Numbered from the stretch's first letter, positions 16,745 to 26,046 are shown. The stretch is 45,446 nt of DNA from Rhodobacteraceae bacterium HLUCCO18 (GCA_001314805.1 LJSY01000034.1:1-45446), one strand, 5' to 3'. Numbers and translations: made by a program. The notes: generated by a model not told the origin, from the letters alone.

Positions 16745-16760
16745 GCCCAACCGGTTGGGC
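16745..16760. promoter_or_regulatory. Perfect 16-base palindrome upstream of the ftsB-like gene
   Basis: GCCCAACCGGTTGGGC is an exact palindrome with an AACCGGTT core, a shape typical of operators bound by LacI-type or other dimeric regulators. It lies about 100 bases before the ftsB-like gene, just upstream of a possible promoter (TTGACC at 16794, 17-base spacer). Which protein binds it is unknown. Confidence 0.45.
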
Positions 16761-16863
16761 CGTGCGAATCAATCGGTCGCGGGGGATTCCCTTTTGACCC
16801 GGGGTGTGCGACTCTCGTTATCGAGCAGCCCGTGAGAGGCGGCCCGCAACCGAGGCAGTCACG

Positions 16864-17157
16864 ATGTTCCGCAGTGTTTCCCTGACCGGTCTTGGTCTGA
16901 CCGTGATCCTGATGGCAGTGGGCGCCTATTTCACCTTCACCGCCGTGCAGGGCAACTATGGCCTCTTCAAGCGCATCCAGGTCGAGGCCGAGGCCGACCG
17001 CCTGTCGATACAGCTTGCCGAACTTCGTGCCGAAACCGAGCGGATGGAGATCCTGACGCGCCGGTTGTCGGACGACTATCTCGACCTCGATCTGCTGGAC
17101 GAGCGGGCGCGCAACGTGCTCGGCTACAAGCGCCCGGACGAGCTGGTCCTTCCCTGA
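16864..17157 (+). CDS. FtsB/DivIC-like septum formation initiator
   Basis: A 97-residue bitopic protein of the septum formation initiator family. There is a short N-terminus and one membrane segment (about 6-26, SLTGLGLTVILMAVGAYFTF). A periplasmic coiled coil follows at about 38-75 with heptads such as EADRLSIQLAELRAETERME. The tail ends ARNVLGYKRPDELVLP, typical of the family. In division it would join FtsL and FtsQ in the divisome. GAGG precedes the ATG. Its position directly before pdhABC is a known arrangement in alphaproteobacteria. A 13-pair imperfect hairpin lies after it at about 17178-17205. Confidence 0.85.
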   Translation: MFRSVSLTGLGLTVILMAVGAYFTFTAVQGNYGLFKRIQVEAEADRLSIQLAELRAETERMEILTRRLSDDYLDLDLLDERARNVLGYKRPDELVLP

Positions 17158-17265
17158 AAACCCGATGCAGGCACATCTGCAGTCCCCGCATGGCGGGTCT
17201 GTAGCCCTGCGTCACCTTTTCCGCGCCTTGGGGGGTGCCAGGCTCACCGAGCTTTGCTATGGATT

Positions 17266-17279
17266 GTTCAACGTTAAAC
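17266..17279. promoter_or_regulatory. Near-perfect palindrome upstream of pdhA
   Basis: GTTCAACGTTAAAC is a 14-base palindrome with one mismatched pair, 41 bases before the pdhA start, in a stretch richer in A+T than its surroundings. A TGTTCAA...TTGAACA inverted pair also spans 17265-17291. It differs from the gap-type operators, so a different regulator may act on pdh. Candidate only. Confidence 0.4.
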
Positions 17280-17319
17280 TATCTTTGAACACCCAGGCCA
17301 CGGGGAGGACTTGACCCAT

Positions 17320-18342
17320 ATGGCGACCCGGAAAACCGCTTCCAGAGCGAGCGCCAAGCCGAATGTCTCGGCCGACGAGCTCAAGGCCTACTATCGCGAC
17401 ATGCTCCTTATCCGCCGATTCGAGGAAAAGGCCGGCCAGCTTTATGGCATGGGCCTGATCGGCGGGTTCTGTCACCTCTATATCGGGCAGGAGGCCGTCG
17501 TCGTGGGTCTCGAGGCTGCCGCCGAAGAGGGCGACAAGCGCGTCACCTCCTACCGCGACCACGGCCACATGCTGGCCTGCGGCATGGACCCCAAGGGCGT
17601 GATGGCCGAGCTCACGGGCCGCGAAGGCGGCTATTCCAAGGGCAAGGGCGGCTCGATGCACATGTTCTCGAAAGAGAAACATTTCTACGGCGGCCACGGG
17701 ATTGTTGCCGCTCAGGTGCCGATCGGCGCGGGCCTCGCCTTCTCGGACATGTACAAGGGCAACGACCGCGTCACCTTCACCTATTTCGGCGACGGCGCGG
17801 CCAACCAGGGCCAGGTGGCCGAAACCTACAACATGGCCGAACTCTGGGCCCTGCCCTGCATCTTTGTGATCGAGAACAACCAGTACGCCATGGGCACGAG
17901 CGTGAAGCGCGCCACCAAGTCCCCGGATTTCTGGGAACGCGGTGCCGCCTACGGCATCGCCGGCGAGGCGGTCGACGGCATGGACGTGCTCGCCGTGAAG
18001 GCGGCGGGCGAGAAGGCCGTCGCGCACTGCCGCGCGGGCAAGGGCCCCTACATCCTCGAGGTCATGACCTATCGCTACCGCGGCCATTCCATGTCGGACC
18101 CCGCGAAATACCGGACCCGCGAGGAAGTGCAGGAGATGCGCGAAAAACGTGACGCCATCGAACACGTGCGCCAGCTTCTGCTGACGGGCGGCCATGCCTC
18201 CGACGAGGATCTCAAGAAGATCGACAAGGAGATCAAGGACATCGTGAACGAGGCTGCCGAGTTCTCCAAGGAAAGCCCCGAGCCCGCACTGGAAGAACTC
18301 TGGACCGACATCTACGCCGATGTGGCGCCGCAGGACGCCTGA
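17320..18342 (+). CDS. pdhA: Pyruvate dehydrogenase E1 component, alpha subunit
   Basis: With PdhB it decarboxylates pyruvate using thiamine diphosphate and passes the acetyl group to E2. The protein has 340 residues. The thiamine-binding motif runs from [20 protein letters not shown] to ENNQYAMG. The loop [20 protein letters not shown], conserved in E1-alpha, lies near 250-270. The start ATG follows GGGGAGG at 11 bases; a TTG 9 bases earlier is less likely. It is first in a tight operon (14 bases to pdhB, 8 from pdhB to the DUF5076 gene, 28 to pdhC). The two-subunit E1 is the normal alphaproteobacterial type. Confidence 0.97.
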   Translation: MATRKTASRASAKPNVSADELKAYYRDMLLIRRFEEKAGQLYGMGLIGGFCHLYIGQEAVVVGLEAAAEEGDKRVTSYRDHGHMLACGMDPKGVMAELTGREGGYSKGKGGSMHMFSKEKHFYGGHGIVAAQVPIGAGLAFSDMYKGNDRVTFTYFGDGAANQGQVAETYNMAELWALPCIFVIENNQYAMGTSVKRATKSPDFWERGAAYGIAGEAVDGMDVLAVKAAGEKAVAHCRAGKGPYILEVMTYRYRGHSMSDPAKYRTREEVQEMREKRDAIEHVRQLLLTGGHASDEDLKKIDKEIKDIVNEAAEFSKESPEPALEELWTDIYADVAPQDA

Positions 18343-18356
18343 GGGAGACGACAGAC

Positions 18357-19745
18357 ATGGCAACCGAAATTCTCATGCCCGCGCTCTCCCCCACGATGGA
18401 GGAGGGCACGCTGGCCAAGTGGCTGGTGAAGGAGGGCGACACGGTCTCGGCCGGCGACATCCTCGCGGAGATCGAGACCGACAAGGCCACGATGGAATTC
18501 GAGGCCGTCGACGAAGGCATCATGGGCAAGATCCTGATCGCCGAGGGCACCGAGGGCGTGAAGGTCAACAGCCCCATCGCCATTCTTGTCGAAGAAGGTG
18601 AGGACGTGCCGGAGGCCGGTGCGGAGGGCAACGGCGAAACCGCCCCTGCCCCCGTCGCGCTGGAGACCTCCGAAGGCAAGGCGGACCCCGCGCCCGCAAC
18701 GGCACAGCCCGCGCCCGCCACTGCGAAATCCAACGCCTCGCCCGACTGGCCCGAGGATGCCGAGATGGTCAAGACGACCGTCCGCGAGGCACTGCGCGAC
18801 GCCATGGCCGAGGAAATGCGCCGCGATGACAGCGTCTTTGTCATGGGCGAGGAGGTCGCCGAGTACCAGGGCGCCTACAAGGTGACCCAGGGGTTGCTGG
18901 ACGAATTCGGCGCCCGCCGCGTCATCGACACGCCGATCACCGAGCACGGTTTCGCGGGTCTCGGCGTCGGCGCGGCTTTCGGCGGTCTGCGCCCCATCGT
19001 CGAGTTCATGACCTTCAACTTCGCCATGCAGGCGATGGACCAGATCGTGAATTCCGCGGCCAAGACGCTCTACATGTCCGGCGGCCAGATGGGCGCGCCC
19101 ATGGTGTTCCGCGGCCCCAACGGCGCCGCCGCCCGCGTCGGCGCCCAGCACAGCCAGGACTATGCGGCGTGGTATTCCTCGATCCCCGGCCTCAAGGTCG
19201 TGCAGCCCTATTCCGCCGCCGATGCCAAGGGCCTCCTGAAAACCGCGATCCGCGATCCCAACCCGGTCATCTTCCTCGAAAACGAGATCCTCTACGGCCG
19301 CTCCTTCGAGGTGCCGAAGGTCGATGACCTGACCATTCCCTTCGGCAAGGCGCGGATCTGGCGCGAAGGCACGGACGTGACCCTCGTCAGCTGCGGCATC
19401 GGCATGACCTACACGCTGGAGGCCGCCGAGCAACTGGCCAAGGACGGCATCGAGGCGGAGGTGATCGACCTGCGCACGCTGCGCCCGCTCGACTACGACA
19501 CGGTGATCGCCAGCGTGCAGAAGACCAACCGCTGCGTGACCGTGGAGGAAGGCTTTCCCGTCTGCTCCATCGGCAACCACCTCTCGGCCTACATCATGAC
19601 GCATGCCTTCGATTACCTCGACGCGCCGGTGTTGAACTGCACCGGGAAAGACGTGCCCATGCCCTATGCGGCCAACCTCGAAAAGCTCGCGCTGACCTCG
19701 GTGAAAGAGGTGATCGAGGCGGTGCATGCCGTGACCTATCGATAG
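18357..19745 (+). CDS. pdhB: Pyruvate dehydrogenase E1 component, beta subunit, with N-terminal lipoyl domain
   Basis: The 462-residue protein is longer than ordinary E1-beta (about 330). Residues 1-80 are a lipoyl domain with the lipoate-carrying lysine K43 in [10 protein letters not shown]. An Ala-Pro linker follows (about 85-135), and the E1-beta body runs from about 140 ([17 protein letters not shown]) to the end, including [15 protein letters not shown] and [15 protein letters not shown]. This fusion is known in alphaproteobacteria. The lipoyl domain is about 89 percent identical to that of PdhC in the same operon. It partners with PdhA to form E1. GGGAGACGACAG lies before the ATG. Confidence 0.97.
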   Translation: MATEILMPALSPTMEEGTLAKWLVKEGDTVSAGDILAEIETDKATMEFEAVDEGIMGKILIAEGTEGVKVNSPIAILVEEGEDVPEAGAEGNGETAPAPVALETSEGKADPAPATAQPAPATAKSNASPDWPEDAEMVKTTVREALRDAMAEEMRRDDSVFVMGEEVAEYQGAYKVTQGLLDEFGARRVIDTPITEHGFAGLGVGAAFGGLRPIVEFMTFNFAMQAMDQIVNSAAKTLYMSGGQMGAPMVFRGPNGAAARVGAQHSQDYAAWYSSIPGLKVVQPYSAADAKGLLKTAIRDPNPVIFLENEILYGRSFEVPKVDDLTIPFGKARIWREGTDVTLVSCGIGMTYTLEAAEQLAKDGIEAEVIDLRTLRPLDYDTVIASVQKTNRCVTVEEGFPVCSIGNHLSAYIMTHAFDYLDAPVLNCTGKDVPMPYAANLEKLALTSVKEVIEAVHAVTYR

Positions 19746-19753
19746 GGTCAGTG

Positions 19754-20011
19754 ATGCGCGTGCTGGGCAAGGACAAGCGGCAGGAGGCCTATCGCCTCGG
19801 CCTCGAGATCGGCGGGACAGAGGTCGTCGCGCTGATCCCCGAGGCGCTCCTGTCGGCCGAGCATGGGCAAGAGGCCCGCGTGCCGCACCAGGCGGCCTAT
19901 GAATGGATCGAGGCGAAGGCGGCGCAGCTCGTCCGCGCCATTGAAACGCTGAACTCCGGCGCCCGCCCCCGGGCGCCCTTCGACCAGATCACGCTCGAAC
20001 CCGCACCCTGA
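19754..20011 (+). CDS. DUF5076-type small protein inside the pdh operon
   Basis: An 85-residue soluble protein beginning [20 protein letters not shown] and ending [10 protein letters not shown]. It has no membrane segment or cysteine. I assign it to the DUF5076 family by its look and by its known place between pdhB and pdhC in related bacteria; this is moderate recall. It starts 8 bases after pdhB and ends 28 bases before pdhC, so it is made together with the complex subunits and might be an assembly or regulatory factor. A GTG 3 bases upstream is an alternative start. Function unknown. Confidence 0.78.
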   Translation: MRVLGKDKRQEAYRLGLEIGGTEVVALIPEALLSAEHGQEARVPHQAAYEWIEAKAAQLVRAIETLNSGARPRAPFDQITLEPAP

Positions 20012-20039
20012 GTGCCGGAGACAAGGGAGAGCCCCGAGA

Positions 20040-21377
20040 ATGCCCACCGAAATCCTGATGCCCGCGCTCAGCCCGACCATGGAGGACGGCACGCTCGCCA
20101 AGTGGCTCGTCAAGGAAGGCGACACCGTGAGCGCCGGCGACATCCTCGCCGAGATCGAGACCGACAAGGCCACGATGGAATTCGAAGCGGTCGACGAGGG
20201 CGTGATCGGAAAGATCCTTGTAGAGGAAGGCACGGAGGGCGTGAAGGTCAACGCGCCCATCGCCGTTCTTCTGGAAGAAGGCGAAAGCGCCGACGACATC
20301 GCGGCCCCGTCGGACCCCGCCCCGGAAGCGCCGAAGGCCGCTGACGCCGGCGCCGAGGCGGCCTCCGACGGAGGCTCCGAGCCGCCGGCCCCTGCGGCCG
20401 CAGCCGCCGCGACACCCACACCTGCCGCGCCCGCCGCATCGGATGGCAGCCGCGTTTTCGCCTCCCCGCTTGCGCGCCGCATCGCCAGGGACAAGGGTCT
20501 CGACCTCGGCCAGATCAAGGGCTCCGGCCCCCATGGACGCATCGTCAAGGCGGATGTGGAGGGCGCCACCGCCAAGCCTGCAGCCGCCACCGCCACCGAG
20601 GCGCCCAAACCCGCGACCGAAACCGCCAGGCCTGCCATGCCCGCGGGCATGGGCGCCGAGCAGGTCGCGAAGATGTACGAGGGCCGCGACTACGAGGAGG
20701 TCAAGCTCGACGGCATGCGCCGCACCGTCGCCGCCCGCCTTACCGAGGCCAAGCAGACCATCCCGCATTTCTACCTGCGCCGGGACATCCGCCTCGACGC
20801 GCTCTTGAAATTCCGCTCCCAGCTCAACAAGCAGCTGGAAGGGCGCGGCGTGAAGCTCAGCGTCAACGACTTCATCATCAAGGCCTGCGCCAACGCGCTG
20901 CAGGCCGTTCCCGCGGCGAATGCCGTCTGGGCCGGCGACCGGATGCTGCGGCTGAAACCCTCCGACGTGGCCGTGGCCGTGGCCGTCGACGGCGGCCTCT
21001 TCACGCCCGTGCTGAAGGACGCGCACCAGAAGTCCCTCTCCGCACTCTCCGCCGAGATGAAGGACCTTGCCACGCGCGCCCGCGATCGCAAGCTCGCCCC
21101 TCATGAATATGTCGGCGGCTCCTTCGCGATCTCCAACCTCGGCATGTTCGGCATCGACAATTTCGACGCGGTCATCAACCCGCCCCATGGCGCGATCCTC
21201 GCGGTCGGCGCAGGCGTGAAGAAACCCGTGGTGGGCGAGGACGGCGAGCTCGCAGTCGCCACCGTCATGTCGGTCACGCTCAGCGTCGATCACCGCGTCA
21301 TCGACGGCGCGCTCGGCGCGGAGCTTCTGCAGGCCATTGTGGACAACCTCGAGAACCCGATGGTGATGCTGGCTTAG
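20040..21377 (+). CDS. pdhC: Pyruvate dehydrogenase E2 component (dihydrolipoamide acetyltransferase)
   Basis: The 445-residue core of the PDH complex transfers acetyl groups from E1 to CoA. The order is: lipoyl domain 1-80 with lipoyl lysine K43; an Ala-Pro-rich linker; the peripheral-subunit-binding domain near 138-173 ([20 protein letters not shown]); a second linker; and the catalytic acetyltransferase domain from about 215. The active-site HxxxDG is seen as DHRVIDGA near the C-terminus. A single lipoyl domain is present, the second one of the complex being carried by PdhB. GGGAGAGCCCCGAGA precedes the start. No E3 (lpd) gene follows in this window. Confidence 0.97.
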   Translation: MPTEILMPALSPTMEDGTLAKWLVKEGDTVSAGDILAEIETDKATMEFEAVDEGVIGKILVEEGTEGVKVNAPIAVLLEEGESADDIAAPSDPAPEAPKAADAGAEAASDGGSEPPAPAAAAAATPTPAAPAASDGSRVFASPLARRIARDKGLDLGQIKGSGPHGRIVKADVEGATAKPAAATATEAPKPATETARPAMPAGMGAEQVAKMYEGRDYEEVKLDGMRRTVAARLTEAKQTIPHFYLRRDIRLDALLKFRSQLNKQLEGRGVKLSVNDFIIKACANALQAVPAANAVWAGDRMLRLKPSDVAVAVAVDGGLFTPVLKDAHQKSLSALSAEMKDLATRARDRKLAPHEYVGGSFAISNLGMFGIDNFDAVINPPHGAILAVGAGVKKPVVGEDGELAVATVMSVTLSVDHRVIDGALGAELLQAIVDNLENPMVMLA

Positions 21378-21461
21378 AACCGGCTTGATCCAGAACAAGG
21401 CTCCTTTCCCGCCAACGCCTTAACCGGGGTCCGGACAGCAATCGCCCGGAGCCCGCGCGCC

Positions 21462-21797
21462 ATGGACTGGAAAGCCCACCTCACCCACCAGAGCACCACG
21501 CTCGACGCCTTCCGCAAGGCGCATCCGGATGCAGCAAAGGGCTTCACCGCGCTCCACCATGGCACGCTGGCCGAGGGCGCGCTCTCGGTCCGGGAGAAGG
21601 AACTCCAGGCGCTCGCCATCGGTATCGTCAAGCAGTGCACCGATTGCATCGGCTTTCACGTGCAGGCCGCGCACAAGGCAGGCGCCACGCGCGCGCAGGT
21701 GGCCGAAACCGTGGGCGTGGCGATGATGATGGGCGGCGGGCCGGCCTTCATGTACGGCGCCAAGGCGCTGGAGGCCTGGGACCAGCTCACCAGCTGA
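21462..21797 (+). CDS. AhpD-like carboxymuconolactone decarboxylase family protein
   Basis: A small helical protein of 111 residues in the CMD/AhpD superfamily. The redox motif CTDC lies in IVKQCTDCIGFHVQAAHKAG near residues 52-72, followed by the family's GATRAQVAETVGVAMMMGGG. The CxxC-xx-H pattern suggests thiol chemistry, as in AhpD alkylhydroperoxidase activity, rather than decarboxylation. It lies 84 bases after pdhC on the same strand. AhpD-type proteins can use lipoylated PDH subunits as electron donors in some bacteria, so the position is suggestive. It converges with the rluE-like gene, with a family B repeat between them. Confidence 0.87.
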   Translation: MDWKAHLTHQSTTLDAFRKAHPDAAKGFTALHHGTLAEGALSVREKELQALAIGIVKQCTDCIGFHVQAAHKAGATRAQVAETVGVAMMMGGGPAFMYGAKALEAWDQLTS

Positions 21798-21818
21798 GCG
21801 CGGCGACCCGCCCTGCCC

Positions 21819-21842
21819 CCCTTCATCTTTCCAAAAATACGC
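21819..21842 (+). repeat. 24-base intergenic repeat, family B
   Basis: CCCTTCATCTTTCCAAAAAT followed by ACGC, identical over 24 bases to the right arm at 14367-14390. It lies in the gap where the AhpD-like gene and the rluE-like gene converge. Confidence 0.8.
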
Positions 21843-21945
21843 CAACCCCGCGCGTCCGACCGCTGCCGAAGGCGGCGCGAGGGCGCGCGGATGATGGCCG
21901 CGCGGCGTGAGCCTCGGCCCGCGATCCGTCCCCCGGGCCCATCGC

Positions 21946-22527
21946 TCAGGGTTGCTGCTCCTTCCAGCCGCCGGGCGGCAGCCCCTCCAGCGTGTGTGGC
22001 CCCACCGACCAACGGATCAGCCGCAGGACCGGCAAGCCCACATGGGCGCACATGCGCCGCACCTGCCGGTTGCGGCCCTCGGTGATGGTGAGCCTGAGCC
22101 ACGCTTCGGGCACGGACTTGCGAAAACGCACCGGCGGATCGCGCGGCCAGAGCCAGCCGGGCGCCGCCACCTCCTCGACCTCCGCGGGCCGCGTCGGCCC
22201 GTCCTTCAGCGTCACGCCGTCCCGAAGGGCCGCGAGCGCCGCGGCGCCCGCCACCCCCTCCACCAGCGCGACATAGGTCTTGGGCGTCCTGGTCTTCGGG
22301 CTCGTCAGCCGCGCCTGCAGCCCGCCATCATTGGTCAGCAGCAAGAGCCCCTCGCTGTCGCGATCGAGCCGCCCCGCCGGATACAGCCCCGGCATGTCGA
22401 GGACGCGCCCCAGCCCGGGCCAGTTTCCGTCATCGGTGAACTGGCTCAGCATGTTCATCGGCTTGTTGAAGGCGACAAGGCGTGTCGCACCCCGGTCGCC
22501 CCTCGGTCTCGGCCGCGGACGGCTCAC
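21946..22527 (-). CDS. Pseudouridine synthase of the RluE/RsuA type
   Basis: Converts a specific uridine in rRNA to pseudouridine. The chosen GTG start gives 193 residues, the usual length for the RluE group that lacks an S4 domain. FNKPMNMLSQF lies near the N-terminus, followed by the catalytic-aspartate motif AGRLDRDSEGLLLLTNDG and the C-terminal ITEGRNRQVRRMCAHVGLPV typical of the RsuA family. The GTG overlaps the end of the mmcQ/yjbR-like gene in a GTGA, so translation is coupled; a longer upstream frame would run inside that gene. Exact target position (for example U2457 of 23S for RluE) is not provable from sequence alone. Confidence 0.88.
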   Translation of the reverse strand: MSRPRPRPRGDRGATRLVAFNKPMNMLSQFTDDGNWPGLGRVLDMPGLYPAGRLDRDSEGLLLLTNDGGLQARLTSPKTRTPKTYVALVEGVAGAAALAALRDGVTLKDGPTRPAEVEEVAAPGWLWPRDPPVRFRKSVPEAWLRLTITEGRNRQVRRMCAHVGLPVLRLIRWSVGPHTLEGLPPGGWKEQQP

Positions 22528-22883
22528 GGGCCCTTGGCCTTCCACGTCTCCAGCCAGCGCTTCGGAGCCATCTCTTCCCACGTCCGGCGCAGCCGCGCCT
22601 CGGTCCAGTCGCGCTCGATCCGGCCCGCGGCGACCAGGAGGATGCCGTGATTGGCGTAATGCGGATGGATAAGGAAGGTCGCGGGCTCCGCCGCATGCAG
22701 CATCTCGCGTTCGGCGATGCTACCCTTGAAGCAGGCGGCATCGACGTAAGGCGACCACCAGCACCACATCTTGCCATGGGCCTTGAGGTTGGGGTTGCCC
22801 CAGCTGACCGCGTCCTCGACCTGCGGCAGGCCGAGCGACAGGGCGACGTCCCGCAACGCCTCCCATGTCGCGATGGCGCCCAT
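22524..22883 (-). CDS. MmcQ/YjbR family protein
   Basis: A 119-residue protein of the MmcQ/YjbR family, annotated generally as DNA-binding from its fold (CyaY-like). Family features seen are the DAVSWGNPNLKAHGKMWCWW stretch near 24-43, with conserved aromatic residues, and LIHPHYANHGILLVAAGRIE near 71-90. Its ATG overlaps the polA stop codon (TGATG), and its own stop overlaps the next gene's GTG start, so polA, this gene and the rluE-like gene form a chain of coupled translation. Function in the cell is not established. Confidence 0.85.
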   Translation of the reverse strand: MGAIATWEALRDVALSLGLPQVEDAVSWGNPNLKAHGKMWCWWSPYVDAACFKGSIAEREMLHAAEPATFLIHPHYANHGILLVAAGRIERDWTEARLRRTWEEMAPKRWLETWKAKGP

Positions 22884-25696
22884 CAATGCGCCTCCGCCCA
22901 GTTCGCCCCCTGCCCCGCATCCACGACCAGCGGAACGGCGAGCTTCACCGCCGGTTCCGCCGCGCCCTCCATGACCTCGCGGGCGGCCGAGACGAGCGCG
23001 TCGACCGCCCCTTCCTCGACCTCGAACAGCAATTCGTCATGGACCTGCAACAGCATCCGCGCGGGCAGGCCTTCGATGGCCGCCTCCATCCGGATCATCG
23101 CGCGCCGGATCACATCCGCCGCCGTGCCCTGGATCGGTGCGTTGATCGCCGCGCGATAGGCGAAACCCGCGCCGGGGCCCTTGGCGTTGATCTCGGGCGT
23201 GTGGATCTTGCGCCCGAAAAGCGTCTGGACGTAACCGTTCGATTTCGCGAAACCCTTGGTGGCCTCCATGTAATCCCTGATGCCGGGAAACCGCTCGAAA
23301 TAGCGGTCGATGAAGCCCTGCGCCTCCGCCCTTGGGATGCGCAGGTTCCGCGCAAGGCCGAAGCCGGATATCCCGTAGATCACGCCGAAATTGATCGCCT
23401 TGGCCTGCCGTCGCACATCCGGCGTCATCTGGTCCAAGGGCACGCCGAACATCTCCGACGCGGTCGCGGCGTGAATGTCCTGCCCCTCCCGGAAGGCCTG
23501 TTTCAGCGCGTCGATCCCCGCGATATGGGCGAGAATGCGCAGCTCGATCTGGCTGTAGTCGAGCGAGACCAGAACCTTGCCCCTCTCGGCCACGAAGGCC
23601 TCGCGGATGCGCCGCCCCTCCTCGGAACGGACGGGGATGTTCTGCAGGTTCGGATCGGTGGAGGCGAGCCGCCCCGTGTTCGCCCCCGCGATCACGTAGC
23701 TCGTGTGCACGCGCCCCGTCTCGGGGTTGATATGGTCCTGCAGCGCGTCGGTATAGGTCGATTTCAGTTTCGACAGCTGCCGCCAGTCCAGCACCCGCGC
23801 GGGCAGGTCATGGAGCGTGGCAAGGTCCTCCAGCACGTCCGCCGGCGTCGAATACTTGCCCGTCTTGCCCGTCTTGCCGCCCTCGAGGCCCATCTTCTCG
23901 AAGAGGATCTCACCCAGCTGCGCGGGCGATCCCACGTTGAACGTCTCGCCCGCAAGCGCGTGGATCTCCGCCTCCAGCCCCGCCATCTTCTGGGCGAAGG
24001 CGTTGGACATCCGCGAAAGCGTGTCGCGATCCACCCTGATGCCGGAGCGTTCCATCCGCGCCAGCACCGGCACCAGCGGGCGTTCCAGCGTCTCGTAGAC
24101 CGTCGTGACCTGCGCGCGATGCAGCTGCGGCCGGAACAGGTGCCAAAGCCGCAGCGTGACATCCGCATCCTCGGCGGCATAGGGCGCCGCTTTCTCGATC
24201 TCGACCCGGTCGAAGGTGATCTGGGACTTGCCCGCCCCGATCAGCTCCTTGATCGGGATCGGGTTGTGGCCGAGATACCGCTCGGCCAGCGCGTCCATCC
24301 CGTGCCCGTGAAGGCCCGCATTCATCGCGTAGGACATCAGCATCGTGTCGTCGATGGGAGAGACGTCGATCCCGTAGCGCGCCAGCACCTTCACGTCGTA
24401 TTTCGCGTTCTGAAGAACCTTCAGGACCGCGTCGTCCTCCAGAAGCGGCTTCAGGGTGGCCAGCAGATCCTCCAGCCCGATCTGCCCCTCCACCAGCGCC
24501 GCCCCCTCGGCGAACAGGTCCTCTCCCCCGCCGCTTGAATGGCCCACGGGGATGTAGCAGGCGTGCCCCGGCTCCACCGCCAGCGACACGCCCACCAGCT
24601 CCGCCCGCATCTCGTCAAGCGACGTGGTCTCGGTGTCGAGCGCCACCACGCCCCGCGCATGGGCCGCGTCGATCCAGGGCTGCAGGGCGGCGAGGTCCCG
24701 CACGATCTCGTAGGCACCGTGGTCGATGGGAGGGAATTCCGGCGCGGCCTCGGTGACGCTCTCGGGTTCCGCGCCCCGGGGGTCGGTGTCGGCGATCGCG
24801 GGCGCCGCCACGCCCATCGCCTCGGCAACCCGCTTGGTCAGCGTGCGGAACTCCATCTCGGCGAGGAAGGCCATGAGGCTCCCGGCGTCGGGTTCCTTCA
24901 CCTCGAGATCGTCGAGCGTCTCCGCCATCGGCACCGCGTCGTCGAGCGTCACCAGTTGCCGCGACAGGCGGATCTGGTCGGCATGCTCGATCAGCGTCTG
25001 GCGGCGCTTGGGCTGCCTGATCTCGCCCGCGCGCTCCAGAAGCGTGTCGAGATCGCCGTATTCATTGATCAGAAGCGCCGCCGTCTTCACCCCGATCCCC
25101 GGCGCGCCGGGGATGTTGTCGACGCTGTCGCCCGCCAGTGCCTGCACGTCGATCACGCGGTCGGGGCCGACGCCGAATTTCGCCTCGACCCCTTCGGCAT
25201 CGATGCGGATGTTCTTCATCGCGTCGAACATCTCGACGCCGCCGCCCACCAGCTGCATCAGGTCCTTGTCCGACGAGATGATCGTCACCCGCCCCCCGGC
25301 CTCGCGCGCCTGTTTCGCCAGCGTCGCGATGATGTCGTCGGCCTCGTAACCCTCCAGCTCCAGGCAGGCGACGTTGAACGCCCGCGTCGCCTCCCGCGTC
25401 AGCGGGATCTGCGGGCGCAGTTCCTCCGGCATCTCGTCGCGATTGGCCTTGTAGAGATCGTAGAGATTGTTGCGGAATGTGTGCGAGCCCTTGTCGAAGA
25501 TCACCGCCGCATGGGTCGGCGCATCGGCCCCGTGATCCTTGACGATCTGGTTCCACAGCATGTTACAGAAGCCGGCCACCGCGCCGATCGGAAGACCGTC
25601 GGATTTCCGCGTCAGCGGCGGCAGAGCATGGTAGGCGCGGAAGATGAACGCCGATCCGTCCACGAGGTGAAGATGATGGCCCTTGCCGAATGTCAT
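22883..25696 (-). CDS. polA: DNA polymerase I
   Basis: Fills gaps and removes RNA primers during replication and repair. The chosen start MTFGKGHHLHLVDGSAFIFR gives 937 residues, normal for the family, and follows GGAGGGCGGC. The 5'-nuclease domain occupies about 1-300 (YEADDIIATLAKQ, IISSDKDLMQL, GDSVDNIPGAPGIGVKTA). The 3'-5' exonuclease domain begins near 350 with its metal aspartate and glutamate intact (VALDTETTSLDEMRAELVG), so proofreading is expected. The polymerase domain has motif A DYSQIELRILAHIAG near 712, the O-helix around RRQAKAINFGVIYGISGFG and motif C QVHDELLFEV near 883. No damage is seen. Confidence 0.97.
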   Translation of the reverse strand: MTFGKGHHLHLVDGSAFIFRAYHALPPLTRKSDGLPIGAVAGFCNMLWNQIVKDHGADAPTHAAVIFDKGSHTFRNNLYDLYKANRDEMPEELRPQIPLTREATRAFNVACLELEGYEADDIIATLAKQAREAGGRVTIISSDKDLMQLVGGGVEMFDAMKNIRIDAEGVEAKFGVGPDRVIDVQALAGDSVDNIPGAPGIGVKTAALLINEYGDLDTLLERAGEIRQPKRRQTLIEHADQIRLSRQLVTLDDAVPMAETLDDLEVKEPDAGSLMAFLAEMEFRTLTKRVAEAMGVAAPAIADTDPRGAEPESVTEAAPEFPPIDHGAYEIVRDLAALQPWIDAAHARGVVALDTETTSLDEMRAELVGVSLAVEPGHACYIPVGHSSGGGEDLFAEGAALVEGQIGLEDLLATLKPLLEDDAVLKVLQNAKYDVKVLARYGIDVSPIDDTMLMSYAMNAGLHGHGMDALAERYLGHNPIPIKELIGAGKSQITFDRVEIEKAAPYAAEDADVTLRLWHLFRPQLHRAQVTTVYETLERPLVPVLARMERSGIRVDRDTLSRMSNAFAQKMAGLEAEIHALAGETFNVGSPAQLGEILFEKMGLEGGKTGKTGKYSTPADVLEDLATLHDLPARVLDWRQLSKLKSTYTDALQDHINPETGRVHTSYVIAGANTGRLASTDPNLQNIPVRSEEGRRIREAFVAERGKVLVSLDYSQIELRILAHIAGIDALKQAFREGQDIHAATASEMFGVPLDQMTPDVRRQAKAINFGVIYGISGFGLARNLRIPRAEAQGFIDRYFERFPGIRDYMEATKGFAKSNGYVQTLFGRKIHTPEINAKGPGAGFAYRAAINAPIQGTAADVIRRAMIRMEAAIEGLPARMLLQVHDELLFEVEEGAVDALVSAAREVMEGAAEPAVKLAVPLVVDAGQGANWAEAH

Positions 25697-25842
25697 GCCG
25701 CCCTCCGCGCTGTCCTGCCCCGGTTCTACCTTGCGGCCCTCACCGGCGCGACCCGTGTTTTCGCGCCCGCCCGGCCGGCCCGGGCGACCCGCCCGCATCG
25801 GCGGTCCCCGAACCGATATACCTCGCGGCTCTGACGGGAAGA

Positions 25843-26046
25843 TCAGGTGTCGTCACCGGGCGTCAGCCCATGCGCCTCGGCGAAATCGGCATGGACGAAT
25901 TTCTTGTCGCAATAGCCGCATTCCACGTAACCCGTGTCCCGGTCCACGGACAGCCAGACGCGCGGATGGCCCAGCGCGCCCTCCCCCCCGTCGCACGCCA
26001 CGCGCCATGTCGTCACGATCTCGGTCTCGGGCGGTTCAATCGGCAT
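25843..26046 (-). CDS. Small zinc-finger (CHCC-type) protein
   Basis: A 67-residue soluble protein matching the zf-CHCC family, related to the zinc-binding part of the complex I accessory subunit NDUFS6. Likely zinc ligands are C18 (RVACDGG), H27 (LGHPRVWL), C43 and C46 ([12 protein letters not shown]), with spacing as in the family. Alphaproteobacteria usually carry one such protein. It is a good candidate for an accessory factor of respiratory complex I, but that link is from family knowledge and not shown here. It lies alone between polA and the HIT gene on the same strand. Confidence 0.87.
   Translation of the reverse strand: MPIEPPETEIVTTWRVACDGGEGALGHPRVWLSVDRDTGYVECGYCDKKFVHADFAEAHGLTPGDDT

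Noticed and set aside
22865-24538. 557-codon plus-strand frame opposite polA
   Set aside because: Antisense shadow; polA has all catalytic motifs in the opposite frame.
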